A DNA stretch of 64,000 nucleotides, taken from the NCBI RefSeq assembly GCF_030463535.1, contig NC_132901.1:903980-967979 (forward strand). The letters run 5' to 3'. The notes under the pieces are model-generated. The model searched no databases. It was not told the origin of the DNA and was given only the letters and a program-made list of their open reading frames with translations. Of the stretch, positions 43,424 through 55,230 are shown in pieces (position 1 is the first letter of the stretch; every line of letters starts with the position of its first letter). A program made the translations under genes and the position numbers. The DNA comes from Salminus brasiliensis. Its lineage: Eukaryota; Chordata; Actinopteri; Characiformes; Bryconidae.

Positions 43424-45892
43424 ATGTCGGACGTGGAGCTGGTGAAGAAGATGCTGCGGGCCGTGCTGCAGAGCAGTAAGCACGGGGTGGCCGTGTCGCG
43501 GCTGCAGTCTGATTACCGCGCTCTGACCGGAGAATTCATCCAGCACCGAGAACTCGGACACCCCACGCTGGAGAGCTTCCTCAGATCCGTCCCCAGCGTG
43601 GTCCGCTTCGAGCGGTCTCGCACCGGAGAGGTCACCCACACTTCACGCCAGACCTAATGGCTCATTCAGTCCTGCAGATATAGGTTCCTGAATGGTTCTT
43701 GGTTAGAACCTGCAGTTCTAGGCGTAATATTTGATGGTTCTTGGCTTGAGAATTTCAGTATTAGGAATCCTTTTCTTAAGGAGTCTACACTGTTAAAAGT
43801 AGGAGATCCTTGAGGTTCTTCACCTAAAGAGGTTCCAATGGAAGAAGTTCCTCTAGGATCTTTAATTGTTAACCTAATCAGGTGGGTAGAACACCACAGT
43901 TCCAGGTAGAATACACACAGGTCATGTACCTTTTGCGGAGGTTCTTCCATGGCTAAAGATTGAAGAACAATTAAGATTAATGTTCTACTTTGTTAAAAGT
44001 ATAAGATCCTTGAGGAACTTTTGGAGGTTCTTCCATGGAGGAAGCTCCCAATGTGCTCTGAGGAACCTTCAAGAACCATTTTCCCCTTTTCAAATTGAAG
44101 AACCTCCAAAAAAGTTCCAAGAGGAACTTCTTCCATTTGACACTGTGGAGGAACCTCTTAAGGGGCTTCAAGGAACCTTCAAGAACTTTTCAAGAACTTT
44201 TCTTCTATTAAAAATAGAAAGCATCAAAAAAGATTCCTCCACAGTGTCAAACGGATCTTATACGTTTTTAGAGGTTCTTCAATTTGAAACTGTGGAGGAA
44301 CCTCTGAGGGTGTTTTGAGGAACCTTCAAGAACCATTTTCCTCTAAAGAAGAAAAGAAAAGCTAACTGAGGGTTCCTCATAGCACCCCCAGAGGTTCCTC
44401 CACAGTTTCAAATTGAAGAACCTCCAAAAAAGTAAAAGATCCTAGAGGAACCTCATCTGTTTGACACTGTGGAGGAACATCTTTAGGTTCTTTCTATTTT
44501 TAATAGAAGAAAATGGTTCTTGAAAGTTCCTTAAAGCACCTCCAGAGGTTCCTCCACAGTTTCAAATTGAAGAACATCCAAAAAAGTTCCTAGAGGAACT
44601 TCTTCCGTTTTACACTGTGGAGGAACCTCTTAAGGTGCTTTCTATTTCTCAATTTTCCTTGAAAGTTCCTTAAAGCACCTTCAGAGGTTCCTCCATAGTG
44701 TCAAACTGAAGAAGTTCCTCTAGGAACTTTTTTTAGAGGTTCTTCAATTTGAAAGGGGGAAGATGGTTCTTGAAGGTTCGTCAAAGCACCTTAGGAACTT
44801 CCTCCACTGAAGAACCTCCAAAAGTTCCTTAAGGATTGTATACTTTTAACAAAGTAGAACCTTAATCTTAATTGTTCTTCAATCTTTAGCCATGGTGTTC
44901 TATCCACAAACAAGTTAGGAACCTTTATGTAACCTTCATTGGGTATGATTAGGTTAACGATTAAAGAACCTTAATAAAAGGTTCTAGCTATTTTTTTTTA
45001 ATAAATAAAAGAACTGCACGTTCTAGGCTAGAACAATTTAGGAACCTATAGTTTTGAGGTTGAGATGTTATCATAGAGTTAAAGATGAAGGAAAGTTCAA
45101 GGTTCTGTTTCTTAAAGTTTTGGAACCTTACGACGGTTAAAGGAAATGTCCAGCCAGGTCTTCACAGTGGAGGTGAATGGAGCGAGACGTTGGTCGCTAT
45201 GACTACCACACACATACAGCCCATAATTTATCTCCTATCCAAACCCACCAGTGAAGATACACAAGTTTTATATGGAATAATGATGATGATGATGATAAAA
45301 TAGTGAAGAATAGAGAATCTGAACTAATGCAGTTCTCTTTAGGGACTACTTTCTGTAGCTGCACTACACCCTGCAGCATGTATCCCTCCACCATTTTAAT
45401 GATCTGGTTCTAAAAGCAGGTTCTAGAGCCGAGCTCTTCTCAGAACTCTGGTAGAACCGTGTCTCAGGCATCAGGCAGCGTCTTCATCACCATTAGGTGA
45501 AGAACTTTCTGTGAGGAGCTTTTAGTAGAGCTTCAGACGTCTGCTTCCCTTCACCTCCACTGTAGAACCACAGCTCTGACTGGGGGAGCTTATCTAGAAC
45601 CTCCACTGTAGAACTCCAGCTCTGACTGGAGGAGCTTATCTAGAACCTCCACTGTAGAACTCCAGCTCTGATGGGGGGGGGGTGTTGGTGGGCGGGGCCT
45701 GAGCAGTGTGGTGGAGGTGATCGTTGGGTATGTGAATGGGACGTTGGCAGGTGGTGTGTTTTGCTGCTGTTTGTGAGGAGACCGCCCACATCGCTCAGCT
45801 GGTCGCTCGGCAGAAGAACGCCAAGAAGGCCGGACGCTCTCAGCTCCTCAACTTCCATATGAGGGCCAAGTCCTCTCTGTTCACACACACCG

Positions 45893-45928
<36 letters not shown>

Positions 45929-48900
45929 CAGATGCTGCTAGGCTTTATTGTTTTTTGCAGTATACATCGAATATCTGGGGTAGTAATTTGGTGGGGTATG
46001 CGCTGAAATGAATGGACAAAAGTATTGGGACACCTCCACACCATTCCACCTACAGGAGGTTTTATGACGTCCTGTTCTGAACCAATAGGCATTATTCTGG
46101 AGCTGGTCTGACAGACACTCGGTGGCTGAGCTGCTCTCTGTGAGCTGTTCCTCCTAAACTCTTCCACTGTTCAATAATAACACCACTCACAGCTGATGGA
46201 GGAAGATCTAGGAGGGAAGGTCTAAATTTCACCAGCTGGCTTGTTGTTGTTGGTGCAGCGGTGTCTCCTATTACATACAGAACCACGCTGGAGTTCAGTG
46301 AGCTCTTCAGAACCTCCCGTTCTTTCACTGATGTGTGGAAGAAAGGCAGACTGCAGGAGTAGAGGCTGGAGTTTATACACCTGTAGCTGAAGCGAGCGCC
46401 TGAATTTAGTGATTACGAGGTGCGTCCAAATACTTTTGTCCATTAAGCGTGAACAGGTGTTTCAAACTGCTGCCCACTCCCCCCAGTCCATAAATGAAAA
46501 AAATGGTGTTTGGTGAAACCACTGTTTTTATGATGTCACAAGAGCTCATTTGCATAACCACCCCCCATTCGGCGTAGCAAAATATAGCCCCGCCCATTTA
46601 TACTGCAGTTCTCAGGCTCTGGGTTCAGCAGTGAGCAGTGTTTAAGCCTGGGTTGCTTCCTAAAGCAGGTGTAACGTAGGGCAGCCAATCAGGGCAGAGC
46701 ACATTTAATTAGGAGACTCGTAAAGGTACGGTAACAAAATGAGAGAATTTGATTGGTTGATTGATTAATGGGTTTTCTCTGTTTGTGGTTCTAAAGCCAA
46801 ACCTCGCTCATCCCTGCGGCAGCCTGGTCACATGACCTGGCCCACACAAGGCTCCGCCTCCCACTCCAGGGTCTTTCGGGGCGGTCTCCAAAACAACCAG
46901 CGACATGGTTACCCCACCCACCTTCTGTCCAGCCGAGTTCCTGCCCTACAGAGCGCAAAGTCCTCAGGGTCAGTTTATCACAATACCTCAGAGAGTGTAG
47001 CTCCGCCTCCTCAGTGTATATCACAATACCTACATTTAGAGCGTTATTAATATTCACCCTAATGAGAGACTGTAGCTCCGCCTCCTCAGTGTATATCACA
47101 GTACCTACATTAGAGCGTTATTAATATTCACCCTAATGAGAGACTGTAGCTCCGCCTCCTCAGTGTATATCACAATACCTACATTTAGAGCGTTATTAAT
47201 ATTCACCCTAATGAGAGACTGTAGCTCCTCCTCCTCAGTGTATATCACAATACCTACATTTAGAGCGTTATTAATATTCACCCTAATGAGAGACTGTAGC
47301 TCCGCCTCCTCAGTGTATATCACAATACCTACATTTAGAGCGTTATTAATATTCACCCTAATGAGAGACTGTAGCTCCGCCTCCTCAGTGTATCTCACAA
47401 TACCTACATTTAGAGCGTTATTAATATTCACCCTAATGAGAGACTGTAGCTCCGCCTCCTCAGTGTATCTCACAATACCTACATTTAGAATATTTATTAA
47501 AGGACCCATATCTTACATTTTTCTTTTGCCCTTTGGGCTTTAGCGTTTTTTTTAAGCAGACAATTGGGATACCATAGCAACCACTTGTCAACACTATAGC
47601 AACCACCTAAAATATAACAGGAACACCCTAGCAACACTATATAAACCGCCTAGTGCAACCATATCAAACATCTGGGACCTCATAGCAGCTGCCTAGCAAC
47701 ACCATAGCAACCACCCAGTATATCCATATTGAACACATGAGACACAATAGCAATGCAATTGCAACCACCTGGGATACCCTAGCAACCACCTAGCAACCTC
47801 CTAGCAAAAACAAAAGTACAAAGTACCCTTTGAACACTGTTTGTCCACCTCTGCTGGTCCCAGGTGCGTCAGGAGCGCAGCGTTGGCCTGTAAGTTCCAG
47901 AAGGACTTGACCATGACCCATCCGTCCAGTACCAGCCAGACTGCAGGTAAGCTCCTCTCTCGCTCACACGCTCTCTCACACAGGTGCTCCGGTCCAGCCC
48001 GCCAGTCTGGCCCGTTCGTGTGTTTCCCTGCAGGTCCCCAGAGGCCTGCGGAGGGCGCTGGAGGGGCAGGTGGAGACCTCCAGCTGATTCAGGGCCGAGT
48101 GAAACAGCTCCTGCAGAAATACAGCAGCGGCGTCTGGCTCTCCAAACTCCCTCAGGTCTACAAGGACATGTTCCACCAGGAGCTGCCGTCCTGCGCCCCC
48201 GCCCTGCTGGAGACGTGGACGCACATCTGCACTGTGAGACTCTCCAAACCCACCAGCGCATTTTAAATGGGATGATGATGATGATGATGGATCATGGATC
48301 TTTCATGTTCTTCCAGGTGGAGAAGCCGGGCTCTAATAACATCGCCGGGCGTCTGGTGTATCCCGCTAAAGAGACGACCCCCAAACCCAGCGCCCCGCCA
48401 TCTTCAACCCCTACGAAACCGCCTGTAACCCCCAACTCGCCAAAGTCACTCCCACAGTCTCCGGTTTCTCCCAACCTCAAGCCTCCCAGACTAGTCATAC
48501 CGAGACTGCCCCCTGCTGGAGAAGGTGAGTTAAGCAGTCCCAGCGTATAGACAAAAGTATTGGGACGCTCCTAGTCATTACTGAATCCAGCAGCTTGCTT
48601 CAGTCCAGGTAAAATCAAAACCCCTAGCCCTGCAGTCTGCCTTTCTTGGGTGGTTCTGAAGAGCTCTGAACTGAACTCTGGAGGCGTCCCAATACTTTTG
48701 CCCATACAGTGTATATGGGATTGAGAATTTTCTCTATTTTCTCTTTCTCTTTTTCCAGACACCCCCAAATCCCCGGTCACCTCCAACGCCCTGAGCCACT
48801 CTCTGCTCACCCCGCCCTCCACGCCCCCTCCTGGGGTGCCAGTGTCTCCCTCCCTGAAGCAGAGAGTGCTTGTGCTTCTGGATAAGTACAGTCACGGCCT

Positions 48901-50038
48901 CTGGGCTCACGCGCTGCCCCGCCTCTTCCGGGAGGCCTTCAGGTACAGTTAAGAACCGGCACGTCGCCTCCAAACGGAGTCCATGGCTTTGCTCGAGTCC
49001 CCGGCTTTCTCTCCCCCCAGGTGCGAGTTCCCGCAGCACGTGCTGGACGACCTGTCTCTGCTGGCCGATACCTGCGTGGTCGAGTACCCGATGCCTGAGA
49101 ACCGCAGCAAGGCGATCCTGTACGCGCTGCCCAGCGTCGCTCAGCCCTCGCCGCGCCCGCAGCCGCGCCCCTTCATCATCACTTGCTGCGACAACCCCGA
49201 GGTGCCCGAGCTGCCCCTGCCCAAAGAGGAGTTCCCGTCCGTGCTGGTGATGGAGGCCAGCAGCACCAACAGTGTTGTATTCAGGTATGTCCCGGTAGCC
49301 AGGCAGTCTCCATAGTCACTATATGGACAAAAGTATTGGGACAGGTTTATTCAGAGCAGGTGTGCATGAGCAGGTGCTGCTTGTTCGATTTTAGGTATGT
49401 TGGTGAGGACTACTCTAAAGCTCTGGAGAAGATGGAGGAGGCCATGCTGGAGTTTTACCGTGGCAGTGGAGCAAGTCTTACCCTCCCCTGTCCTACGGTT
49501 GGTCAGTTGGTGGCGGTCTCCATGGAGGACGACGCTGTGCTGCGAGCGCAGGTGCACCGGGTCACGGCAGACGACGCAAAGGTACGGTAGACCACCGGTA
49601 TCTGACTGTTAATGCATACGCCAAAAGTTTATGGACACTCAGTCCAGCTGCTTCAACCAATGCCGATGCAGATGTTCAAATCCACACACACACGCCTCCA
49701 TAGCGTAGCCGAGCCAGAGGTCACAGTGCCCAGTGCTAGGCATGGCATTCGACCCCACTGATCCGCTCTCACGAGGCCGAATGCAATCACATCTTCCTCA
49801 CAGCAATGTTCCAACCTCTAATGTCAAGCTCTGCTAGCTGTTCCTCTTGATGTTGGAGGGGTGTTGTGCCCCTCGCTGTCTGCATGCAGGTGTTCTGTGT
49901 GGATCACGGTTTCTCCGAGGTCGTGGGCAGAGACCAGCTCCTCCAGCTCGCTGACCGGTTCTTCCCCCTGCCCTTCCAGGCCACCAGCTGCCAACTAGCA
50001 GGTAATGCTCACCTGAGAGGAGGTGGTGTGGGTGTCTG

Positions 50039-50089
<51 letters not shown>

Positions 50090-51434
50090 CCACCAGGGGG
50101 CAGTGTTGAACCTCCACATCTCTTGCATACGTATTGTCCCAATTGTGTGGGTGGTAGGTCTGGAGCCGTTCAGCGAGGACGCGGCGGTCCTGAAGACTCT
50201 GGAGTCGATGGCCTGCGGGCGGACGCTGCTGGCCGAGCTGGTGGAGCGGGAGGCCACGCCCCTCGTGGTTTTGTATGACACGTCTCAGCAGACGGACGTC
50301 AACATAAACTCAGCCTGCCTCCAGGCCCTGCAGGACAGAACCATGGAGAACCCCCTGCAGGCCAGTTTTACAGACGTCACAGACATGACCACCGTGATAT
50401 AATGATGTCGTGATGACCTCATAAAAAGACCCCTGAATATGTGAATATATATAATAATCTGATGTTTACCGTCGTCTCCGCAGGTGAACAGCTCGTACTC
50501 TGACGTCCACGTGACCAACGTATGTTCAGACGGCAGGGTGTACTGCCAGCTCCCGTCCCGTGGTCTGGCCAAGCTCCGAGACACCATGGGCAAGATCGAG
50601 TCCTACCTCCTCTCTCAGGTACTGAACCTTACCCCCCCCCAGGCCGTCTAGTCTGACTGCCGGACCCCCCCAGGCCATCTAGCCCAGCACCTTTAAATAC
50701 CTGTGTGTGTGTGCAGGTGTCGTGGGAGCTGTTGGTGTCTCGGCCGTTCTGTGGTAAAGTGTGTTTGGCTCGACACAAAGGCAGGTGGGCCAGAGTGGAG
50801 GTAAGCAAATCCATCCACTGTAGAGAAACTAACCGACAGGTGTCGGTCACCATGACTACCACACAGATACAGCCCATAATTTATCTCCTATCCAAACCCA
50901 CCAGTGCAGCTACAACACGAGTCTTCTGAGTTTTATATAGAATGATGATGATGATGATGATGAAGGTAAAATAGTGAATAGAGAATCTGAACTAATGCAG
51001 TTTTCTTTAGGGACTACTTTCTGTAGCTGCACTACACCCTGCAGCATGTATCCCTCCACCATTTTAATGATCTGGTTCTAAAAGCAGGTTCTAGAGCCGA
51101 ACTCTTCTCAGAACTCTGGTAGAACCGTGTCTCAGGCATCAGGCAGCGTCTTCATCACCATTAGGTGAAGAACTTTCTGTGAGGAGCTTTTATGAGGTTG
51201 TGTTTTCAGGTGGTTAATCTGCATGGCAGTCGGGTTCTGGACGTTCTGTTTGTGGACCTGGGTCTCCCTGCCTCGTTGGAGGTCAGCGAACTGAGGGAGA
51301 TCCCACCGGTCTTCCTCCGAGAGCTCATCACCATACCTGCACAGGTGCACCACCTCACACAGACACGCCCGTGGCTCCATATGAGGGCTGTCCTGTCAAG
51401 TTACGGGGGACAAGATGCGTCTAAAGGCTGCAAA

Positions 51435-51497
<63 letters not shown>

Positions 51498-52011
51498 TCT
51501 CTCTACAGGCTGTGAAATGCTGTCTCGCAGAGCTGGAGGTGGAGGGATGCGTATGGCCTCCTGATGCGGTCCTGTGGCTCAGAGAGACGCTGCTGAACGC
51601 AGACGACTGCAACATGAAGGTGTGTTGAACTCTCTGACGGGACGAACTGGTCAGTCTCCGTCATTCCCACTCCGGGCCGGAGCGCTGCTGCTGCTACTGC
51701 ACTATGGAGGTTTGGTGGTGGAGCTGCAGGAGGAGAACCTCTCTCCAGAACTGCTGCTGTGTAACGCTGCAGAACCCATAGAGTCATATTAGTGTAAAAT
51801 CCTGTAGTATTACTCTACTGCCTCCGCCCACATGCTGCTCCACCTTCAGATCAAGCTTCTGCAGCTCTCACACTGTCCAGAAATGCATGTGTACAACTGT
51901 CCATGAGGGGGCGCTCAATGCGTGATTTTTGTATTTACTGCAGTGGAGCTAATGTGAATTACTCTCCCTAACTGCAGGGGGAGCCCAAGAGCAGAAATGT
52001 CAGTTATCACA

Positions 52012-52064
<53 letters not shown>

Positions 52065-53982
52065 CGTTCAGATCTCCAGTCTGGACTCCGCAGGGCTGGT
52101 GCACGTCTATCTGTTCCGCGGCGCCGTGCCACACGACCGCTCCTCCAGCATCAACCTGCAGCTGGCCTCATCCAGCCTGTGGCAACGCCAGCGCGATGTC
52201 CACCTCAGCGGGATTACCATGGTTACCGCCCCCCTCCAGCCCGAGGCGGGCGATGCGCCCCTCTGCGCGGGGGCTCCCGCGACCCCCGTCCTACCCCCGC
52301 TGCTGCAGCTGCCCCAGCCGGGGCAGAACCTGGACGTGTTCGTGTCGGTGGCCTGCCACCCGGGGCACTTCATCCTGCAGCCGTGGCAGGAGCTGTACAA
52401 GCTGGTGGTGCTGATGGGGGAGATGATCCTGTACTACAACCGGCAGGAGGAGCTCCGCATCAGCGTGGAGAGGAACCACATCTACGCCGCCAAGATCGAC
52501 AGCAAGTGAGTCGTCCTGCGGGGAAGGGAGCCGCTTGAGAGGCCGAGAGGCGGCGGGCGGTCGCTCAACCCCGTCACGGTCCGAGGTGTTACACTCCTCT
52601 ACAGGCAGTTACAGAAACCACGGATATCTTGGCTCTGTGCCAGATTATGTTTTATATATATTATGTTTTATGTAAATGATATTTTAGCTGTGTCTGTCTG
52701 TCCGTCTGTCTACCTGTGTGTCTCTCTGTGTACCTGTCTATCTACCTATCTGTCTGTCTACTTGTGTGTGTCTGTCTGTCTACCTGTCTGTCTCTGTCTG
52801 TCTGTTTATATACCTGTCTATATACCTGTGTGCCTGTCTGTTTACCTGTGTACCTGTTTGTCTACCTGTCTGTCTGTGTACCTGTCTGTCTGTCTACCTG
52901 TCTGTCTGTCTACCAATCTTGTCTGCTTGTCTATCAACCCGTGTGTGTGTGTGTGTGTGTGTGTGTCGACGTGTCTGTCTGTGTACCTGTCTATCTACCT
53001 GTCTGTCTGTCTGTCTATATACCTGTGTGCCTGTCTGTTTACCTGTGTACCTGTTTGTTTACCTGTCTGTCTGTCTACCTGTCTGTCTGTCTACCAATCT
53101 TGTCTGCTTGTCTATCAACCCGTGTGTGTGTCGACGTGTCTGTCTGTGTACCTGTCTATCTACCTGTCTGTCTGTCTGTCTGTCTATATACCTGTGTGCC
53201 TGTCTGTTTACCTGTGTACCTGTTTGTCTACCTGTCTGTCTGTGTACCTGTCTGTCTGTCTAGTTGGCACCGTGTGCTGGTGAAAGGTGTGCTGGTGAAC
53301 TCGTTGGTGTCGGTGTACGAGCTCGACTACGGCAAACACGAGCTTGTCCACTGCTCCCAGCTCCGCCCCCTCATCGAGGAGTTCAGACAGCTGCCCTTCC
53401 AGGGCATCCTGGCACAGCTGGCAGGTCAGACGGACATTCTCACACACACACACACACACCCAGACGGATTCAGTGTGTTCTTTATATTTTATTGAATTAC
53501 TGTGAGACAGCCGAGTCTGAGCACTGAGGAACAGACCAAGAAGTGATGTTGTCCAGCGTATGTAGATATGTAACGTGGGTTGGGCAAGGGGCCCCAGGCT
53601 GGGCTTGAGGGCCACTAGAAGGGTTCGTTTCATTGTGTAAACGATGCTCATCAATACAGACTGTTTGTTTGTTTGTTTGTTTGTTTATTTATTGATTCAT
53701 GTGTTTGTTTACGCGTGTTTGAGGGAATGCGGCTCATCATCCGCCTTTGCCGCCGTGACAGGTGTGCGGCGGGACGGCTGGGGCGAGGAGGCCTCCATGG
53801 TGTTCCGGAACCACGTGGAGAAACGGCCGCTGGTGGCGCAGATCGAGTCCATCCAGGAGGGGGCGCACCCGTGGGACCACCGGCTCTCCGTCTACCTGGT
53901 GGACACATCAACGGACAGCAGCGACGTGTGGATCCACAACATCATGGCTGAGTTTATGGACGAGCTCAACAGAGCTGAGTAG
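43424..53982 (+). CDS. tdrd7: Tudor domain-containing protein 7 (complete)
   Basis: Germ-granule (chromatoid body) and lens RNA-granule scaffold of the piRNA pathway. 3243 coding nt, 1080 residues (human about 1098). Coding exons: 43424-43630, 45751-45892, 46797-46968, 47864-47946, 48034-48233, 48317-48524, 48759-48942, 49021-49284, 49395-49581, 49890-50001, 50158-50360, 50484-50618, 50717-50800, 51210-51344, 51509-51619, 52072-52505, 53264-53424, 53762-53982. Three LOTUS/OST-HTH domains lie at about residues 3-70 ([20 protein letters not shown]), 215-285 ([17 protein letters not shown]) and 368-440 ([16 protein letters not shown]). Three Tudor regions follow: about 510-600 ([19 protein letters not shown]), 700-800 ([19 protein letters not shown]) and 930-1010 ([14 protein letters not shown]). 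The ATG follows an acceptor, so the 5'UTR is spliced. Exon 11 ends CAG/GCCAGT, a GC donor; all other junctions are GT-AG. Confidence 0.96.
43780..44975. repeat. 1.2-kb imperfect palindrome made of GGTTCTT/AAGAACC modules
   Basis: In the first coding intron of tdrd7. Outer arms: GGCTAAAGATTGAAGAACAA and the following CTACTTTGTTAAAAGTATA (about 43951-44003) recur inverted at about 44843-44895. Inner arms: GAGGTTCTTCAATTTGAAAC through GGAACCTC (44271-44314) recur inverted at about 44381-44424. Many shorter GAGGTTCCTCCACAGT and AAAGTTCCTAGAGGAACTT modules lie between. Confidence 0.88.
45130..45540 (+). repeat. ~380-bp dispersed repeat, copy 1 (with 50810-51190)
   Basis: From the sequence around CATACAGCCCATAATTTATC through GTGAGGAGCTTTTA, nearly identical to the copy in intron 13. 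It includes a (GAT)n run. Non-coding. Confidence 0.88.
46010..46447 (-). mobile_element. Non-autonomous DNA element, family II
   Basis: Ends GGACAAAAGTATTGGGACAC and GTCCAAATACTTTTGTCC, inverted. The internal sequence matches 63208-63668 in the opposite orientation. The ends are related to family I and to the 48545 element, so they may be moved by the same transposase. Lies in a tdrd7 intron. Confidence 0.8.
46965..47490 (+). repeat. 75-bp minisatellite in intron 3 of tdrd7
   Basis: About seven units of roughly 75 bp: ACATTTAGAGCGTTATTAAT, ATTCACCCTAATGAGAGACT, GTAGCTCCGCCTCCTCAGTG, TATATCACAATACCT. It starts right at the exon 3 donor region (donor at 46969). The 25-codon period makes both strands open. 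Confidence 0.93.
47555..47815 (+). repeat. Degenerate CCATAGCAACCACCTAGCAAC repeat
   Basis: About ten imperfect copies of a 20-25 bp phrase directly before exon 4 of tdrd7. Short related phrases occur at 5330-5390 (other strand sense) and 16455-16530. Confidence 0.8.
48545..48710. mobile_element. 165-bp MITE in intron 6 of tdrd7
   Basis: GACAAAAGTATTGGGACGC at the left, GCGTCCCAATACTTTTGCC at the right: near-perfect inverted ends of about 19 bp around about 125 bp of filler. Its inner part resembles the ends of family II. Confidence 0.82.
50810..51190 (+). repeat. ~380-bp dispersed repeat, copy 2
   Basis: Second copy of the unit at 45130-45540, here ending about 20 bp before exon 14 (51210) of tdrd7. 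Confidence 0.88.
51437..51496 (+). repeat. (GT)30 tract before exon 15 of tdrd7
   Basis: Pure (GT)n ending 12 nt before exon 15. A similar run at 52013-52063 ends 8 nt before exon 16, and one at 50041-50088 lies in intron 10. Confidence 0.97.
52690..53262 (+). repeat. CTGT/CTAC tetranucleotide array forming the 3' end of intron 16 of tdrd7
   Basis: CTGTCTGTCTACCTGTCTAT-type repeat with higher-order blocks of about 190 bp. The last unit, CTGTCTGTCTAG, supplies the acceptor and pyrimidine tract of exon 17 (53264). Confidence 0.95.
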
Positions 53983-54520
53983 TACTGCGCTCTGGCCACC
54001 GGGGGAGCCGTTTCCCCTTCGCTCGACATCCAGCCGATCCGACATCGACTCTACTGGGGTTTTAAAGTCAGTCGCCGGGTCGGACTGGTGTTAAACAAGA
54101 AAAAATGGAACGTTCTAGATGGCGTGTTTATTCCGGAGATCTCTGAAGACTCTGCATGTGAATGTTTCTGGCTGAAAGGCCCGGCTCCGAGTCGGGGTCC
54201 TGACCGTGTTTCTCCTTCTGCTTAGAGGCTGAACTTCTTCTTTTCCCCTCTTTTGAATGTTTGCAGTGAAGCCGTTTCTCCTCCTCTGGTTGGTTTCTAT
54301 CCTCGTTTGTCTTTGGTTTTTTACGTGTGGTTCCACTTAGAACTGGCTGCGGCTGGTTTGAGAGTTTTTTGCACTTGTCTTTTGTGTGTTGAAGGTTTGG
54401 ATTTGTGTGTTTACCTGTAAGAGCCGTAAGAACAGAGTTGTGGAGGAAGTTGTTCAGTTTTCTTAGGATTTGTTCGTTTGATTCTGTTCGTTATTTTATT
54501 AAAGAACAGAGCAGTGGTCA
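53983..54520 (+). other. 3'UTR of tdrd7
   Basis: Sequence after the TAG stop with an ATTAAA at 54498-54503, a plausible poly(A) signal. No further exon expected. Confidence 0.55.
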
Positions 54521-55230
54521 GAAAAGTGCTGCAGGATTGATTGATTGAAACTTGGTTTTGCTAAAAAAAAAAAATCAGGAATTTACCCTCTGTTTTTATC
54601 TATTATTTGCGTTTTAAATACGCATGACTTTCACAATCTACTTATTTACAAATGATTTAAAATAATTTATCTACTTATTTAAAAAATATTGACTCATTTA
54701 CTAATTATCCAATATTTACTGTGTATTATTCTCTAATTAATTCCATATCGACTACAAAATATTCAGCTACTATGACTTATCCACTAACCAAATGTAAAAC
54801 TAACGCACTACTTGTTCATGAACCACTATGCATTATTCAATATCTACTGTTTATAATTCTCTAATTACTACATTTGTATCGACTATGAATTATTCACTAA
54901 CTAATTATTCATTTTTTAAATGTATAAATCATTACCTTCTTATTCGGTATCCATTATGAATTCTTCCCTTTGGTAAAATATTCTCTAATTACTTACTCAG
55001 TATCTGCAAGTAATTAAAAATATCTACTGTGAATTCTGCGGGATCTATTATGAAATATTTACTAACTACTAATTATTCAGTATCTACGGTTTATTATTCT
55101 CTAATGACTCCTTCTGAATCCACGGAGTGAATCAGTATTTACTATAAATTAATCACCTTTATTGACTTCTGTGAATTACTTATTAGTATCTGCAGTCAAT
55201 CGTTTAGTATCTACTATAAGTAATTCTCTA
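54521..55230. other. AT-rich intergenic sequence
   Basis: Loose, AT-rich, repetitive-looking phrases such as TATTCACTAACTA and CAGTATCTACTGT, which appear to be decayed forerunners of the tandem array that follows. No gene seen. Confidence 0.5.

Noticed and set aside
43980-44318. ORF inside the tdrd7 intron palindrome
   Set aside because: Built from GGAACCTC/GAGGTTCC modules; no similarity to any protein family I recognise.
52663-53283. ORFs of up to 259 codons rich in Cys, Leu and Ser in tdrd7 intron 16
   Set aside because: Translation of the CTGT/CTAC array; only the end overlaps the real exon 17 and in part in the wrong frame.
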